Positions 47,028-55,623 of a stretch of 64,000 nucleotides of DNA are shown piece after piece. Made by a program: the position numbers and the translations under genes. The first letter of the stretch is position 1; each line of letters starts with the position of its first letter. This stretch comes from Cupriavidus gilardii (GTDB lineage Bacteria; Pseudomonadota; Gammaproteobacteria; Burkholderiales; Burkholderiaceae): contig NZ_JABTYE010000023.1 in NCBI RefSeq assembly GCF_013314895.1, positions 1-64,000 of the forward strand, written 5' to 3'. Below the pieces are notes generated by a model. That model made no database searches and had not been told where the DNA came from. It saw only the letters and a list, made by a program, of their open reading frames with translations.

Positions 47028-50000
47028 GTGAAGAAGCTGTTGATCGCCAATCGCGGCGAGATCGCCTTGCGCGTGCAACGCGCTGCGCGCGATCTGGGCA
47101 TCGCGACCGTCGCCGTTTACGCGCGCGACGACGCCAATAGCCGCCACCGCCTGCTGGCCGACGAGGCCGTCGCGCTCGACGGCGAAGGCCCCGCCGCCTA
47201 CCTCGACATCCCCGCCGTCCTTGCCGCCGCACGCCGCACCGGCTGCGACGCGATCCATCCCGGCTACGGCTTTCTCAGCGAACGCGCCGACTTCGCGCAC
47301 GCCTGCGCCGAGGCCGACCTGATCTTCGTCGGCCCCACGGTCGATCAGCTGGCGCTGTTCGGCGACAAGGGCCGGGCGCTGGCGCTGGCGCGCGAATGCG
47401 GCGTGCCGGTGATGCCGGCCACCGAGGGCGGCGCCACGCTGGAAGCGGTGACCGCCTTCTTCGACGCACAGCAAGGCGCGGGCATCGTGCTGAAGGCAGT
47501 CGGTGGCGGCGGCGGACGCGGCATGCGCGTAGTGCGCGAACGCGAGGCGCTGGCCGAAGCCTATGCGCGCTGCCGTTCGGAGGCGCGCTCGGCGTTCGGG
47601 GTCGACGCCGTCTATGCGGAACGGCTTGTCGCCCGCGCCCGCCATATCGAGGTGCAGATCGCCGGCGATGGCCACGACGTGATCGCGCTCGGCGAGCGCG
47701 ACTGCACGCTGCAGCGGCGCTTTCAGAAGCTGGTCGAGATCGCTCCCAGCCCGGCGTTGGACCCGGCGCTGCGCGAGCGCATCGCCGAGGCCGCCCGCAC
47801 GCTGGCACGCCGCGCCGGCTACCGCAGCCTGGGCACCTTCGAATTCCTGGTGGAGGAAGCCGAGCCCGGCACCGCGGCGGCATGCGATGGCGCGCGCCAG
47901 TCCTTCGTCTTCATCGAAGCCAACCCGCGCCTGCAGGTCGAACACACCATCACCGAGCAGGTCACCGGCGTCGATCTGGTGGCGCTGCAACTCGGCTTGG
48001 CGCAAGGCAGGACGCTGCGCGAACTGGGCCTCGATCCGCGACAGCCGCCGGCAACACGGGGCTATGCGATCCAGGTCCGCATCAACGCCGAATCGATCGA
48101 TGCGCAGGGGCTCGGCCGCCCGGCGCAAGGGCGGCTGGAACGCTTCGATCCGCCGACGGGCCCGGATGTTCGCGTCGACACGCATGGCTATACCGGCTAC
48201 GCGCCCTCGCCGCAGTACGACACGCTGCTGGCCAAGCTGATCGTCTCTTCCGGCAGCGCGCGCTTCGCCGACGCGGTGCGGCGGCTGCAGCGGGCGCTGG
48301 ACGAGTTCACCATCCGCGGCATCGCGACCAATCTCGATCTGTTGCGCGCGCTGGCCGAGCGCGAGGACTTCGCCACGCAGCAGATCCATACGCGGCATGT
48401 CGAGGCGGTGCTGCCCGAACTGCTGACCCGTGCCGCGCAGCTCGAAGCGCAGAGCCACGCGCTGCAGGCGGTGCAGGACAACGCCGGCGGCGCTGCAATC
48501 GCCGCGGTCGCGGCAACGCCGATCGGCGCCAGCAGTTTCGACGAGCAGCTCGGCGAAGGCCTGCACGCCGTGCGCGCGCCGATGGCCGGCCGGCTCGTCG
48601 AGGTCAGCGTCGCGGTCGACCAACTGGTGCAAGCCGGCCAGACCGTCGCGGTACTGGACGCGATGAAGATGGAACACGCGATCGTCGCCGGACAGCCGGG
48701 CCGCGTGATCGACCTGCGCGCCGAGGCCGGCGAACAGGCCGCCGAAGGCCAGGTGCTGCTGGTGCTCGAACCGGCCGACGCCGGCGCGCACACCGGCGGC
48801 GACGCCGAACAGGCCGATCCGAACGCCATCCGCGCTGACCTGCAGCGCGTGATCGATCGCCATGCCTTTCTGTACGACGAGGCGCGGCCAGATGCGGTCG
48901 CGAAGCGCCGCGCGCGCGGCCAGCGCACCGCGCGCGAAAACGTCGCCGATCTGTGCGATGCCGGCACCTTCGTCGAGTACGGCGCGCTCGCGGTGGCCGC
49001 GCAGGCCAGCCGGCGCAGCGAGGCCGACCTGATCGCCAATACGCCGGCCGACGGCCTGATCACCGGCATCGGCGGCGTCAACGGTGCGCTCTTTCCGGCC
49101 GAGCGCTCGCGCTGCGCGGTGCTCGCCTACGACGCCACCGTGCTGGCCGGCACGCAGGGCAAGCGCAACCACATCAAGACCGATCGCATCCTCCAGGTCG
49201 CGTTGCAGAACCGGTTGCCGACGGTGATCTTTGCCGAAGGCGGAGGCGGACGGCCCGGCGACGTCGACTTCCCCACCGTGGCGGGCCTCTACCAGCCCTC
49301 GTTCGCGGCATTCGCCGCGCTCAGCGGCGAAGTGCCGGTGATCGGCATCGCCTCGGGCCGCTGTTTCGCCGGCAACGCGGCGCTGCTCGGCTGCTGCGAT
49401 CTGATCGTCGCCACGCGCAACGCCAATATCGGCATGGCCGGCCCCGCGATGATCGAAGGCGGCGGGCTGGGCGTGTTCCGCCCCGAGGACATCGGGCCGG
49501 CGGCGGTGCAGCACCACAACGGCGTGGTCGATCTGCTGGTCGACGACGAGGCCGCCGCGGTGGCCGCGGCCAGGCACTATCTGTCGATGTTCCAGGGGCC
49601 GGTCTCAGACTGGCAAGCGCCGGATCCGCGCGAGCTGCGGCGCGTGGTGCCGGAGAACCGGCTGCGCGTCTACGACACGCGCGGAGCGATCGCCGGCATC
49701 GCCGACGTCGGCAGCGTGCTGGAATTGCGCAGCGGCTTCGGCACCGGCATCCATACCGCGCTGGCCCGCATCGACGGCCGCCCGGTCGGCATCCTGGCCA
49801 ACAACCCGCGCCACCTGGGCGGCGCCATCGATGCCGACGCCGCCGACAAGGCCGCGCGCTTCATGCAGATCTGCAATGCACATGGCTTGCCGATCGTCTC
49901 GCTGATCGACACGCCGGGCTTCATGGTCGGCCCCGAGGTAGAAGCACGCGCGCAGGTGCGCCACGTGTCGCGCCTGTTCGTGATCGGCGCCAAGCTGCGC

Positions 50001-50378
50001 GTGCCCTTCCTCGCGGTAGTGCTGCGCAAGGGCTATGGCCTGGGCGCGATGGCGATGGCCGCGGGGGGCTTTCGCGCGCCCACCTTCACGCTGTCGTGGC
50101 CAACCGGCGAGTTCGGCGGCATGGGGCTGGAAGGCGCGGTGCGGCTGGGCTTTCGCAAGGAGCTCGAGGCGCTGCCCGAAGGCCCCGAGCGCGATGCGCT
50201 TTACCAAAAGCTGGTGGCGCAGATGTACGAGCGCGGCCATGCGATCAACGCCGCCGCCGCGCTGGAGCTCGATGCGGTGATCGATCCGGCCGAGACGCGG
50301 CAGTGGCTGGTGACGGGGCTCGATGCCGGCGCATCGAACCCGCATCGGCCGGTGCGGCAGTACGTCGACGCCTGGTAG
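47028..50378 (+). CDS. Single-chain acyl-CoA carboxylase (biotin carboxylase + BCCP + carboxyltransferase)
   Basis: 1116 residues in three blocks. Residues 1-~450: biotin carboxylase (KKLLIANRGEIALRVQRAAR, ATP-grasp KAVGGGGGRGM, FIEANPRLQVEHTITEQVTG). Residues ~500-585: biotinyl domain with the AMKM box (M546-K547, biotinylated Lys). Residues ~620-1116: carboxyltransferase (GGRPGDVDFPTVAG, GMAGPAMIEGGGLGV, LIDTPGFMVGPEVE, KGYGLGAMAMAAGG). In most bacteria these are two or three proteins; the one-chain form is like the long-chain acyl-CoA carboxylase of some actinobacteria. GTG 47028 has AGAGGGG six bases upstream; the open frame from 46890 crosses the operator. Substrate unknown. Confidence 0.9.
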   Translation: MKKLLIANRGEIALRVQRAARDLGIATVAVYARDDANSRHRLLADEAVALDGEGPAAYLDIPAVLAAARRTGCDAIHPGYGFLSERADFAHACAEADLIFVGPTVDQLALFGDKGRALALARECGVPVMPATEGGATLEAVTAFFDAQQGAGIVLKAVGGGGGRGMRVVREREALAEAYARCRSEARSAFGVDAVYAERLVARARHIEVQIAGDGHDVIALGERDCTLQRRFQKLVEIAPSPALDPALRERIAEAARTLARRAGYRSLGTFEFLVEEAEPGTAAACDGARQSFVFIEANPRLQVEHTITEQVTGVDLVALQLGLAQGRTLRELGLDPRQPPATRGYAIQVRINAESIDAQGLGRPAQGRLERFDPPTGPDVRVDTHGYTGYAPSPQYDTLLAKLIVSSGSARFADAVRRLQRALDEFTIRGIATNLDLLRALAEREDFATQQIHTRHVEAVLPELLTRAAQLEAQSHALQAVQDNAGGAAIAAVAATPIGASSFDEQLGEGLHAVRAPMAGRLVEVSVAVDQLVQAGQTVAVLDAMKMEHAIVAGQPGRVIDLRAEAGEQAAEGQVLLVLEPADAGAHTGGDAEQADPNAIRADLQRVIDRHAFLYDEARPDAVAKRRARGQRTARENVADLCDAGTFVEYGALAVAAQASRRSEADLIANTPADGLITGIGGVNGALFPAERSRCAVLAYDATVLAGTQGKRNHIKTDRILQVALQNRLPTVIFAEGGGGRPGDVDFPTVAGLYQPSFAAFAALSGEVPVIGIASGRCFAGNAALLGCCDLIVATRNANIGMAGPAMIEGGGLGVFRPEDIGPAAVQHHNGVVDLLVDDEAAAVAAARHYLSMFQGPVSDWQAPDPRELRRVVPENRLRVYDTRGAIAGIADVGSVLELRSGFGTGIHTALARIDGRPVGILANNPRHLGGAIDADAADKAARFMQICNAHGLPIVSLIDTPGFMVGPEVEARAQVRHVSRLFVIGAKLRVPFLAVVLRKGYGLGAMAMAAGGFRAPTFTLSWPTGEFGGMGLEGAVRLGFRKELEALPEGPERDALYQKLVAQMYERGHAINAAAALELDAVIDPAETRQWLVTGLDAGASNPHRPVRQYVDAW

Positions 50379-50459
50379 CAGACACCGCGCCGGCGCATCG
50401 CCGAGCCTGTCACCCCGTCCCTTCCATCGACCCGAACAAGAACGAACAGGAGACAGCAG

Positions 50460-52247
50460 ATGGACCGCGAGCAATCGAACCCAACGGCATCGCATGACGC
50501 AGCATCCGAGGCCCAGTTCTTCGCGGACCTCGAAGCGCGCCATCGCAGGATCTGGCCCGCCGGCCTGCCGACCGCGCCGGTGTATCCGCACGGCGAGGTC
50601 GCGCTGGGGGAGTACCTGCGTGCCTGGGCACGCCTTCGCCCCACGCATCCGGCGCTGATCTACTACGGCACCGAAGTCAGCTATGCCGAGCTGGACGACC
50701 TCAGCGAGCGCTGCGCCGCGCTGCTGGCCTCGCACGGCATCGGCGCCGGCGACCGCGTCGCGGTGATGATCGGCAACTGCCCGCAGTTCCACGTGGTGTT
50801 CTACGGCATTCTGAAGCTCGGTGCCGTCTACGTGCCCGTCAATCCGCTGTTCAAGGAAGAAGAGCTGCGCTACGAGTTGAACGACTCCGGCGCCACCGCG
50901 ATCGTCGTGCTCGATCAGCTGGCCGGCATGCTGATGGCGGTCAAGAACCAGACGCGGATTCGCACCGTCTTCACTACCAGCCAGGGCGAGATGCTGCCGG
51001 CGCAGCCGACGGTGCCGCTGCCTGCAGGACCGAACGGGGGCCTGAAGGCGCCGCCGCAGCGCCTCGAAGGCACCACCGACTTGATGCCCGCGATCCGCGC
51101 GACGGGGCCCATCGCCCTGCCCCCGGTCGACCTCGACGCGCTGGCCGCGCTGAACTACACCGGCGGCACCACTGGCATGCCCAAGGGCTGCATGCACACG
51201 CAGCGAGACATGGTCTACACCGCGGCCGCCTCGTATGCGTTGACCGGCGGCGTCGACGCCGCGCGCATGGCCGAAGGCTCCAACGACGTGATGCTGAACT
51301 TCCTGCCGATGTTCTGGATTGCCGGCGAGAACCTCGGGCTGATCTATCCGATCTTCAGCGGCGCCACCGTGGTCGTGCTGGCGCGTTGGGACCCGGTCGC
51401 GGTGATGGCCGCGATCGACCGCTATCGCGTCAACCGCACCTTCGTCGTGGTCGACAATGCGGTCGAGCTGATGAACCACCCCGAGCTGCCGCGCTACAAC
51501 CTTCGCTCGTTGCGGCATACGCGCGCCGCCTCGTTCATCCGCAAGATCACGCCTGACATCCGGCGGCGCTGGTTCGAGCTGACCGGCAGCGTACTGGCCG
51601 AGGGCGCCTGGGGCATGACCGAGACGCACACCAGCGACACCTTCACCACCGGCATGCAGGACGATGACATGGACCTGCGCGGCCGGCCGGTGTTCGTCGG
51701 CCTGCCGGTGCCGGGCACGCGCATCAAGATCTGCGACTTCGATACCGGCGCACTGCTGCCGATCGGCGCGGAAGGCGAAATCGTCGTCAGCACGCCGTCG
51801 CTGTTCAAGGGCTACTGGGGCCGTCCCGACGTCGACGCCGAGGTGTTTCGCGACGGCTGGTTCCGCACCGGCGACATCGGCGCCTACGACGAGGACGGGT
51901 ATCTGCATTTCCTCGGCCGCCGCAAGGAAATGCTGAAAGTGCGCGGCATGAGCGTATTCCCGTCGGAGCTGGAGGTGCTGCTGTCGCGCCATCCCGCAGT
52001 GCTGGGCTCGGCCGTGGTGGGCAGGCCCGACCGCGACAAGGGGCAGATGCCGGTCGCCTTCATCCGGCTGCGGCCCGAACACACCGCCACGGTGGACGCC
52101 GACGCGCTGCACGCCTGGTGCCGCGAACAGATGGCGGTCTACAAGGTGCCCGAGATCCGCATCGTCGACGAACTGCCGCTGACCGCGACCGGCAAGGTGC
52201 GCAAGGTCGAACTGCAGGCGCAGCTGGAGGCCGAGCAGGGGCAATGA
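50460..52247 (+). CDS. AMP-dependent acyl-CoA synthetase/ligase
   Basis: 595 residues of the ANL superfamily: P-loop LNYTGGTTGMPKGCMHTQ, GAWGMTETH (A5), GWFRTGDIGAYDEDGYL (A7), GRRKEMLKVRGMSVFPSELE (A8) and C-terminal Lys in LPLTATGKVRK (A10). Activates a carboxylic acid to acyl-CoA, which could then be the substrate of the carboxylase upstream (82 bases, same strand). CAGGAG precedes ATG 50460. Short-to-medium chain or aryl acids are possible; specificity not readable. Confidence 0.92.
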   Translation: MDREQSNPTASHDAASEAQFFADLEARHRRIWPAGLPTAPVYPHGEVALGEYLRAWARLRPTHPALIYYGTEVSYAELDDLSERCAALLASHGIGAGDRVAVMIGNCPQFHVVFYGILKLGAVYVPVNPLFKEEELRYELNDSGATAIVVLDQLAGMLMAVKNQTRIRTVFTTSQGEMLPAQPTVPLPAGPNGGLKAPPQRLEGTTDLMPAIRATGPIALPPVDLDALAALNYTGGTTGMPKGCMHTQRDMVYTAAASYALTGGVDAARMAEGSNDVMLNFLPMFWIAGENLGLIYPIFSGATVVVLARWDPVAVMAAIDRYRVNRTFVVVDNAVELMNHPELPRYNLRSLRHTRAASFIRKITPDIRRRWFELTGSVLAEGAWGMTETHTSDTFTTGMQDDDMDLRGRPVFVGLPVPGTRIKICDFDTGALLPIGAEGEIVVSTPSLFKGYWGRPDVDAEVFRDGWFRTGDIGAYDEDGYLHFLGRRKEMLKVRGMSVFPSELEVLLSRHPAVLGSAVVGRPDRDKGQMPVAFIRLRPEHTATVDADALHAWCREQMAVYKVPEIRIVDELPLTATGKVRKVELQAQLEAEQGQ

Positions 52248-52328
52248 GGACGCAATGAAGGGCGCAATGAAGGGCGCAATGAAGGGCAATGAAGGGCAAT
52301 GAAGGCGTAATGAGGACGTAGTGAAGGC
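52241..52328. repeat. Tandem (G)CAATGAAGG repeat array after the acyl-CoA synthetase
   Basis: Eight units of a 10-12 bp motif: CAATGA at 52242, 52253, 52265, 52277, 52287 and 52297, then TAATGA at 52308 and TAGTGA at 52319. The first unit contains the synthetase stop codon (CAA TGA). Each unit carries an overlapping ATG/TGA and several carry GAAGG. Likely variable in copy number. Confidence 0.75.
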
Positions 52329-52419
52329 AGTGAGCGCGACCGACACCGCTTCATGGCCTCGGTCGCACATTCATCGCAAGGGCGCCGCACGAGTGCCCCA
52401 TGACATCAGGAGACAAACC

Positions 52420-53409
52420 ATGAATCCGTCCCGCCGCAGATTGCTGCAGACGTCCGCCGCGCTCGCCGGCAGCCTCGCGCTGCCGCGCCTTGCCGGCGCG
52501 CAGGCGACCGGCACTGCCACCATCGACGGCCCGATCCGCATCGTGCTGCCCTACCCGCCCGGCGGCTCGACCGATGCGATCACGCGCTTTATCGCCGACC
52601 GGCTCGGCGCGGCGGTCAAGCAAACCGTGATCGTCGAGAACCGGCCCGGCGCGGCGGGCATGATCGGCGCCGCGCAGGTGGCCAAGTCGCCTGCCGACGG
52701 CCGCACGCTGCTGTTCACCAATACCGCGCTGATCCAGAGCCCGCTGATCCAGCCCAAGCCGCTCTACGACCCGATGACGGATTTCGATCCGCTGTCGCTG
52801 GTCGCCGACGCCGCGCAAGTCTTCGTCGCCAATGCCGATCTGCCGGTCAAGACGCTGCGCGACTACGCCGCCTATGCCAAGGCGAATCCGGGCTCGGCTT
52901 ACGGCAGCCTCGGCGTCGGCTCGACCGGCCATCTGTACGGCGAGCTGTTCAAGCGGCGCGCGCAGGTCGAGATCGTGCACGCCGCCTACAAGGGCGATGC
53001 ACCGGCGATCGCCGATTTGCTTGCCAAGCAGTTGCCTGCAGGCTTCGTCTCGACCGTGGTGGCGCGCACCTATGGGGAAGCGGGCCGCATCAAGGTGCTG
53101 GCGACGCTGGGAACCAGCCGCGTGCCGTCGATGCCCGATGTGCCGACCTTCGCGGAATCGGGGTATCAGGGCTTCGAGGCGATCGGCTGGATCGGCATGC
53201 TGGCGCCGCATGGCTGCGCCCGCCCGGTGATCGACCGGCTGTCGACCGAAATCGCACGCATCGTGCGCTCGCCCGATGGCTCGCGCATGCTGACGGAGGC
53301 CGGTATGCTGCCACGCGGCACCAGTGCCGACGAATTCGCGGCCCTGCTCAAGCGCGACCAGAAGGTGTGGCAGTCGCTGGTGCAGCAGACCGGCATCCGG
53401 GTCGGTTGA
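52420..53409 (+). CDS. Bug (TctC-family) periplasmic receptor with Tat-type signal
   Basis: 329 residues. N-terminus NPSRRRLLQTSAALAGSLAL carries a twin-arginine motif (SRRRLL), so export may be by Tat, unlike the other three Bug receptors here. The mature part has IRIVLPYPPGGSTDAITR, VIVENRPGAAGMIGAAQ, VHAAYKGDAPAIADLLAKQ and C-terminal TGIRVG. CAGGAG precedes ATG 52420. As the third gene of the carboxylase unit it could deliver the acid that the CoA ligase activates; no Tct-type permease is adjacent. Confidence 0.93.
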   Translation: MNPSRRRLLQTSAALAGSLALPRLAGAQATGTATIDGPIRIVLPYPPGGSTDAITRFIADRLGAAVKQTVIVENRPGAAGMIGAAQVAKSPADGRTLLFTNTALIQSPLIQPKPLYDPMTDFDPLSLVADAAQVFVANADLPVKTLRDYAAYAKANPGSAYGSLGVGSTGHLYGELFKRRAQVEIVHAAYKGDAPAIADLLAKQLPAGFVSTVVARTYGEAGRIKVLATLGTSRVPSMPDVPTFAESGYQGFEAIGWIGMLAPHGCARPVIDRLSTEIARIVRSPDGSRMLTEAGMLPRGTSADEFAALLKRDQKVWQSLVQQTGIRVG

Positions 53410-53416
53410 ACCTACT

Positions 53417-53438
53417 CTGCCGGCGGGCCCGCCGGCAG
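53417..53438. promoter_or_regulatory. 22-bp perfect palindrome between the Bug receptor and iclR-type gene
   Basis: CTGCCGGCGGG/CCCGCCGGCAG, eleven bases per arm with no loop, 20 bases before the regulator start and just ahead of its AGGAG site. Could be an RNA hairpin (mRNA end or attenuator) or a protein site. It lacks a T-run. Confidence 0.55.
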
Positions 53439-53458
53439 CCAACAGGAGTCCATTCGCC

Positions 53459-54256
53459 ATGCGCGACAGCTCGACCTCGAGCCGGCCTGAACCGAAGGAA
53501 GACCGGCATTTCATCACGGCGCTCGCGCGCGGGCTCGAAGTGCTGGCGTGCTTTCGTTCCAGCGACCGTGCGCTGGGCAACCAGGAGATCGCGCAGCGCT
53601 GCCGACTGCCCAAGTCCACCGTGTCGCGCCTGACCGCGACGCTGACCAGGCTCGGCTACCTGACGCAATACGAAGGAAGCAACAAGTACTCGCTCGGCAC
53701 CGCCTGCCTGGGCCTGGGCAGCGCGATGCTGTCGCGGCTCGATATTCGCAAGGTGGCGCGGCCGCTGATGCAGGAACTGGCCGACTTCTCAGGCGGTACC
53801 GTGTCGCTTGGGGCGCGCGACAGATTGTCGATGATCTATGTCGAGCATTGCCGCAGTTCGGCCGCGATCTCGCTGACGCTCGATATCGGCTCGCGCATTC
53901 CGGTCTCGACGTCGGCCATCGGACGAGCGTGGCTCGCCGTGGCGGCCGACGGCGAACGCGATGCGCTGCTCGAGCAGATACGCGAACTCGACGACGTGGC
54001 ATGGCCGCGCATCCGCAAGGGCATCGAGCAAGGGTTGGAGGACCATCGCGCCCTCGGCGTGGCTTGCTCGTTCGGCGACTGGCAGAAGGACGTCAACGGC
54101 ATCGCGCGCGGCTTCGATCCGGGCAACGGCATGGCGGCGATGGCGCTGAACGTCGGCGGCCCCTCATACAACCTGTCGCCGGAATTCCTGCTCAACGAAG
54201 TCCGTCCGCGTCTGCTCCAGGTGGTGCAGCAACTGGAGTCGACCTTTCCCAGGTAA
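53459..54256 (+). CDS. IclR-family transcriptional regulator
   Basis: 265 residues: winged helix (ITALARGLEVLACFRSSDRA, LGNQEIAQRCRLPKSTVSRLTATL split at the helix) and effector domain (GTVSLGARDRLSMIYVEHCR, SALSLTLDIG-like ISLTLDIGSRIPVSTSAIGRA, GMAAMALNVGG). Last gene of the carboxylase-ligase-receptor group, 49 bases after the receptor, so it likely controls this unit; IclR-like palindromes at 46867 and 46951 are candidate sites. ATG 53459 with AGGAG nine bases upstream. Confidence 0.92.
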   Translation: MRDSSTSSRPEPKEDRHFITALARGLEVLACFRSSDRALGNQEIAQRCRLPKSTVSRLTATLTRLGYLTQYEGSNKYSLGTACLGLGSAMLSRLDIRKVARPLMQELADFSGGTVSLGARDRLSMIYVEHCRSSAAISLTLDIGSRIPVSTSAIGRAWLAVAADGERDALLEQIRELDDVAWPRIRKGIEQGLEDHRALGVACSFGDWQKDVNGIARGFDPGNGMAAMALNVGGPSYNLSPEFLLNEVRPRLLQVVQQLESTFPR

Positions 54257-54275
54257 GGCGTACCCAGCGCGGGCG

Positions 54276-54301
54276 AAAAAAAGCCAGCCCGTAGGGCTGG
54301 C
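54276..54301 (-). terminator. Rho-independent terminator on the minus strand
   Basis: Minus strand: GCCAGCCC/GGGCTGGC 8-bp stem, loop TAC, then seven T (complement of A54276-54282). It faces the small gene 54432-54662; on the plus strand there is no T-run after the stem, but the hairpin also closes the iclR-type gene. Confidence 0.8.
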
Positions 54302-54431
54302 CAAGAACCAAGGAGACACACAAACGCGCATAAACGTCGCGCGCAAAACGGAACAAGCACTACAAGATGCTGCGGAACTGCCTTGCGGACTTGCGCTTGC
54401 GCAAGCCTGAACGCCGCAAACCCCATCCGCC

Positions 54432-54662
54432 TCAGCCGACGAAGGCCTGGCGGCAACGCAGCGCCATCACCTGCGCCTCGAAGGCGCGTGCGGCGAGCCG
54501 GGCCAGATGGGCCGTGCGGCGGCGGCGCGTTTCGGCGCGCACGTGCGCCGATTTGCCGGTTTCTGCGGTGTCATTCAAGCGCCATGCGGCGCGGGTCACG
54601 TAAAGAATCCTGGCGAGAGCCTGCGCATGTTGCACAGGCATCCTGTCAAGGGCCGGAGCCAT
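54432..54662 (-). CDS. Small basic protein of unknown function
   Basis: 76 residues from MAPALDRMPVQHAQALARIL, rich in Arg and Ala (RAETRRRRTAHLARLAARAF), predicted mostly helical, no signal. Support: AGAGGT nine bases before the ATG and a strong terminator 130 bases downstream on the same strand, meaning transcription in this direction. No family recognised. It occupies the gap between iclR and mgtC-type genes; 54257-54431 and 54663-54833 hold nothing else visible. Confidence 0.45.
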   Translation of the reverse strand: MAPALDRMPVQHAQALARILYVTRAAWRLNDTAETGKSAHVRAETRRRRTAHLARLAARAFEAQVMALRCRQAFVG

Positions 54663-54833
54663 GGTTGCTTACCTCTGCAGTTGTTCGGGACGGAATGACA
54701 AGTCAATGCCAACCGTTTCACTGAACGATACACAGGGGGCCGGCGGGCCCTTATCAAGCGCGCGCCGAAAGCAATGTGGGCGTAGTCCTACAAAAAACGC
54801 TGCCCCGCGGCCGGCATGGAACGAGGCACGGAA

Positions 54834-55547
54834 TCAGCTCGTGCTCGGACTCCAGAAGGCCTGCCGCACGGCCGGTAGCGCGGCCAGCCGCTGCACCAGG
54901 CGGTCCAGCGCATCGCCGTCGAAGGAGGTGCCCGCCAGCGTCGCCTCCATCTCGACCTCGTCCTGCCCGAACGGCCGAATGTCGAGGTCGTGCACCGGAT
55001 AACCGCCGCGCTCCAGCGCCGCTTCGAGCTGCGCCATCACCGCCTTCTGGTGGCCGCGCTCGGCGATCACGTGGACGGTACCGGTGACCTCGACCGATTC
55101 GACATCGAGCGGCCTGCGGTTGATGGCATCGACAATGGGCCGCAGCAGCGTGTTGGCCGCCAGCACGAACACCGTCGCCAGCATCGCCTCGAGAATCAGA
55201 TCGGCGCCGGCCGCCGCACCGACACCCGCGGAGCCCCACAGCGTCGCTGCGGTATTGAGCCCGCGCACATTGCCTTCCTCGCGCATGATCACGCCCGCGC
55301 CGAGAAACCCGACGCCGGACACGACGTAGGCAATCACATGCACCGCGCCATCGTGGCCATGCAGGCGATTGGCGAGATCGACGAACACCGCCGCACCGAC
55401 GGCGACCAGCACATTGGTGCGCAGGCCCGCGGTGCGCTGCCGATACTGCCGCTCGACGCCGATCGCGCCGCCCAGGACAAAGGCGGCGGTCATGCTGACC
55501 AGGGAGTCGAGCAGGGAGGGAAGGTTGATGTTCTGCAGGGCTTCCAT
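54834..55547 (-). CDS. MgtC/SapB family membrane protein
   Basis: 237 residues with five membrane helices and the MgtC signature: FVLGGAIGVERQYRQRTAGLRTNVLVAVGAAVFV (split over residues 23-56), GVGFLGAGVIMREEGNVRGLNTAATLW (residues ~78-104). The C-terminal cytoplasmic domain (HVIAERGHQKAVMAQLEAALE) is ACT-like. In pathogens MgtC supports growth at low magnesium and inhibits F-ATPase; here the role is not shown and no mgtA-type pump is adjacent. Confidence 0.9.
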   Translation of the reverse strand: MEALQNINLPSLLDSLVSMTAAFVLGGAIGVERQYRQRTAGLRTNVLVAVGAAVFVDLANRLHGHDGAVHVIAYVVSGVGFLGAGVIMREEGNVRGLNTAATLWGSAGVGAAAGADLILEAMLATVFVLAANTLLRPIVDAINRRPLDVESVEVTGTVHVIAERGHQKAVMAQLEAALERGGYPVHDLDIRPFGQDEVEMEATLAGTSFDGDALDRLVQRLAALPAVRQAFWSPSTS

Positions 55548-55623
55548 GCGGGTTCCTGTCGCGATGCGATGGCCTGCGCCGGGTGCCTTCGTGCGGCATC
55601 CAATGCGGCCGGTTTAACCCCGG

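Noticed and set aside
52241..52328. CRISPR array
   Set aside because: Units are 10-12 bp with no unique spacers of 30 or so bases.
49605..52370. 921-codon minus-strand open frame opposite the acyl-CoA synthetase
   Set aside because: Antisense shadow of conserved motifs (P-loop, A8) on the plus strand.
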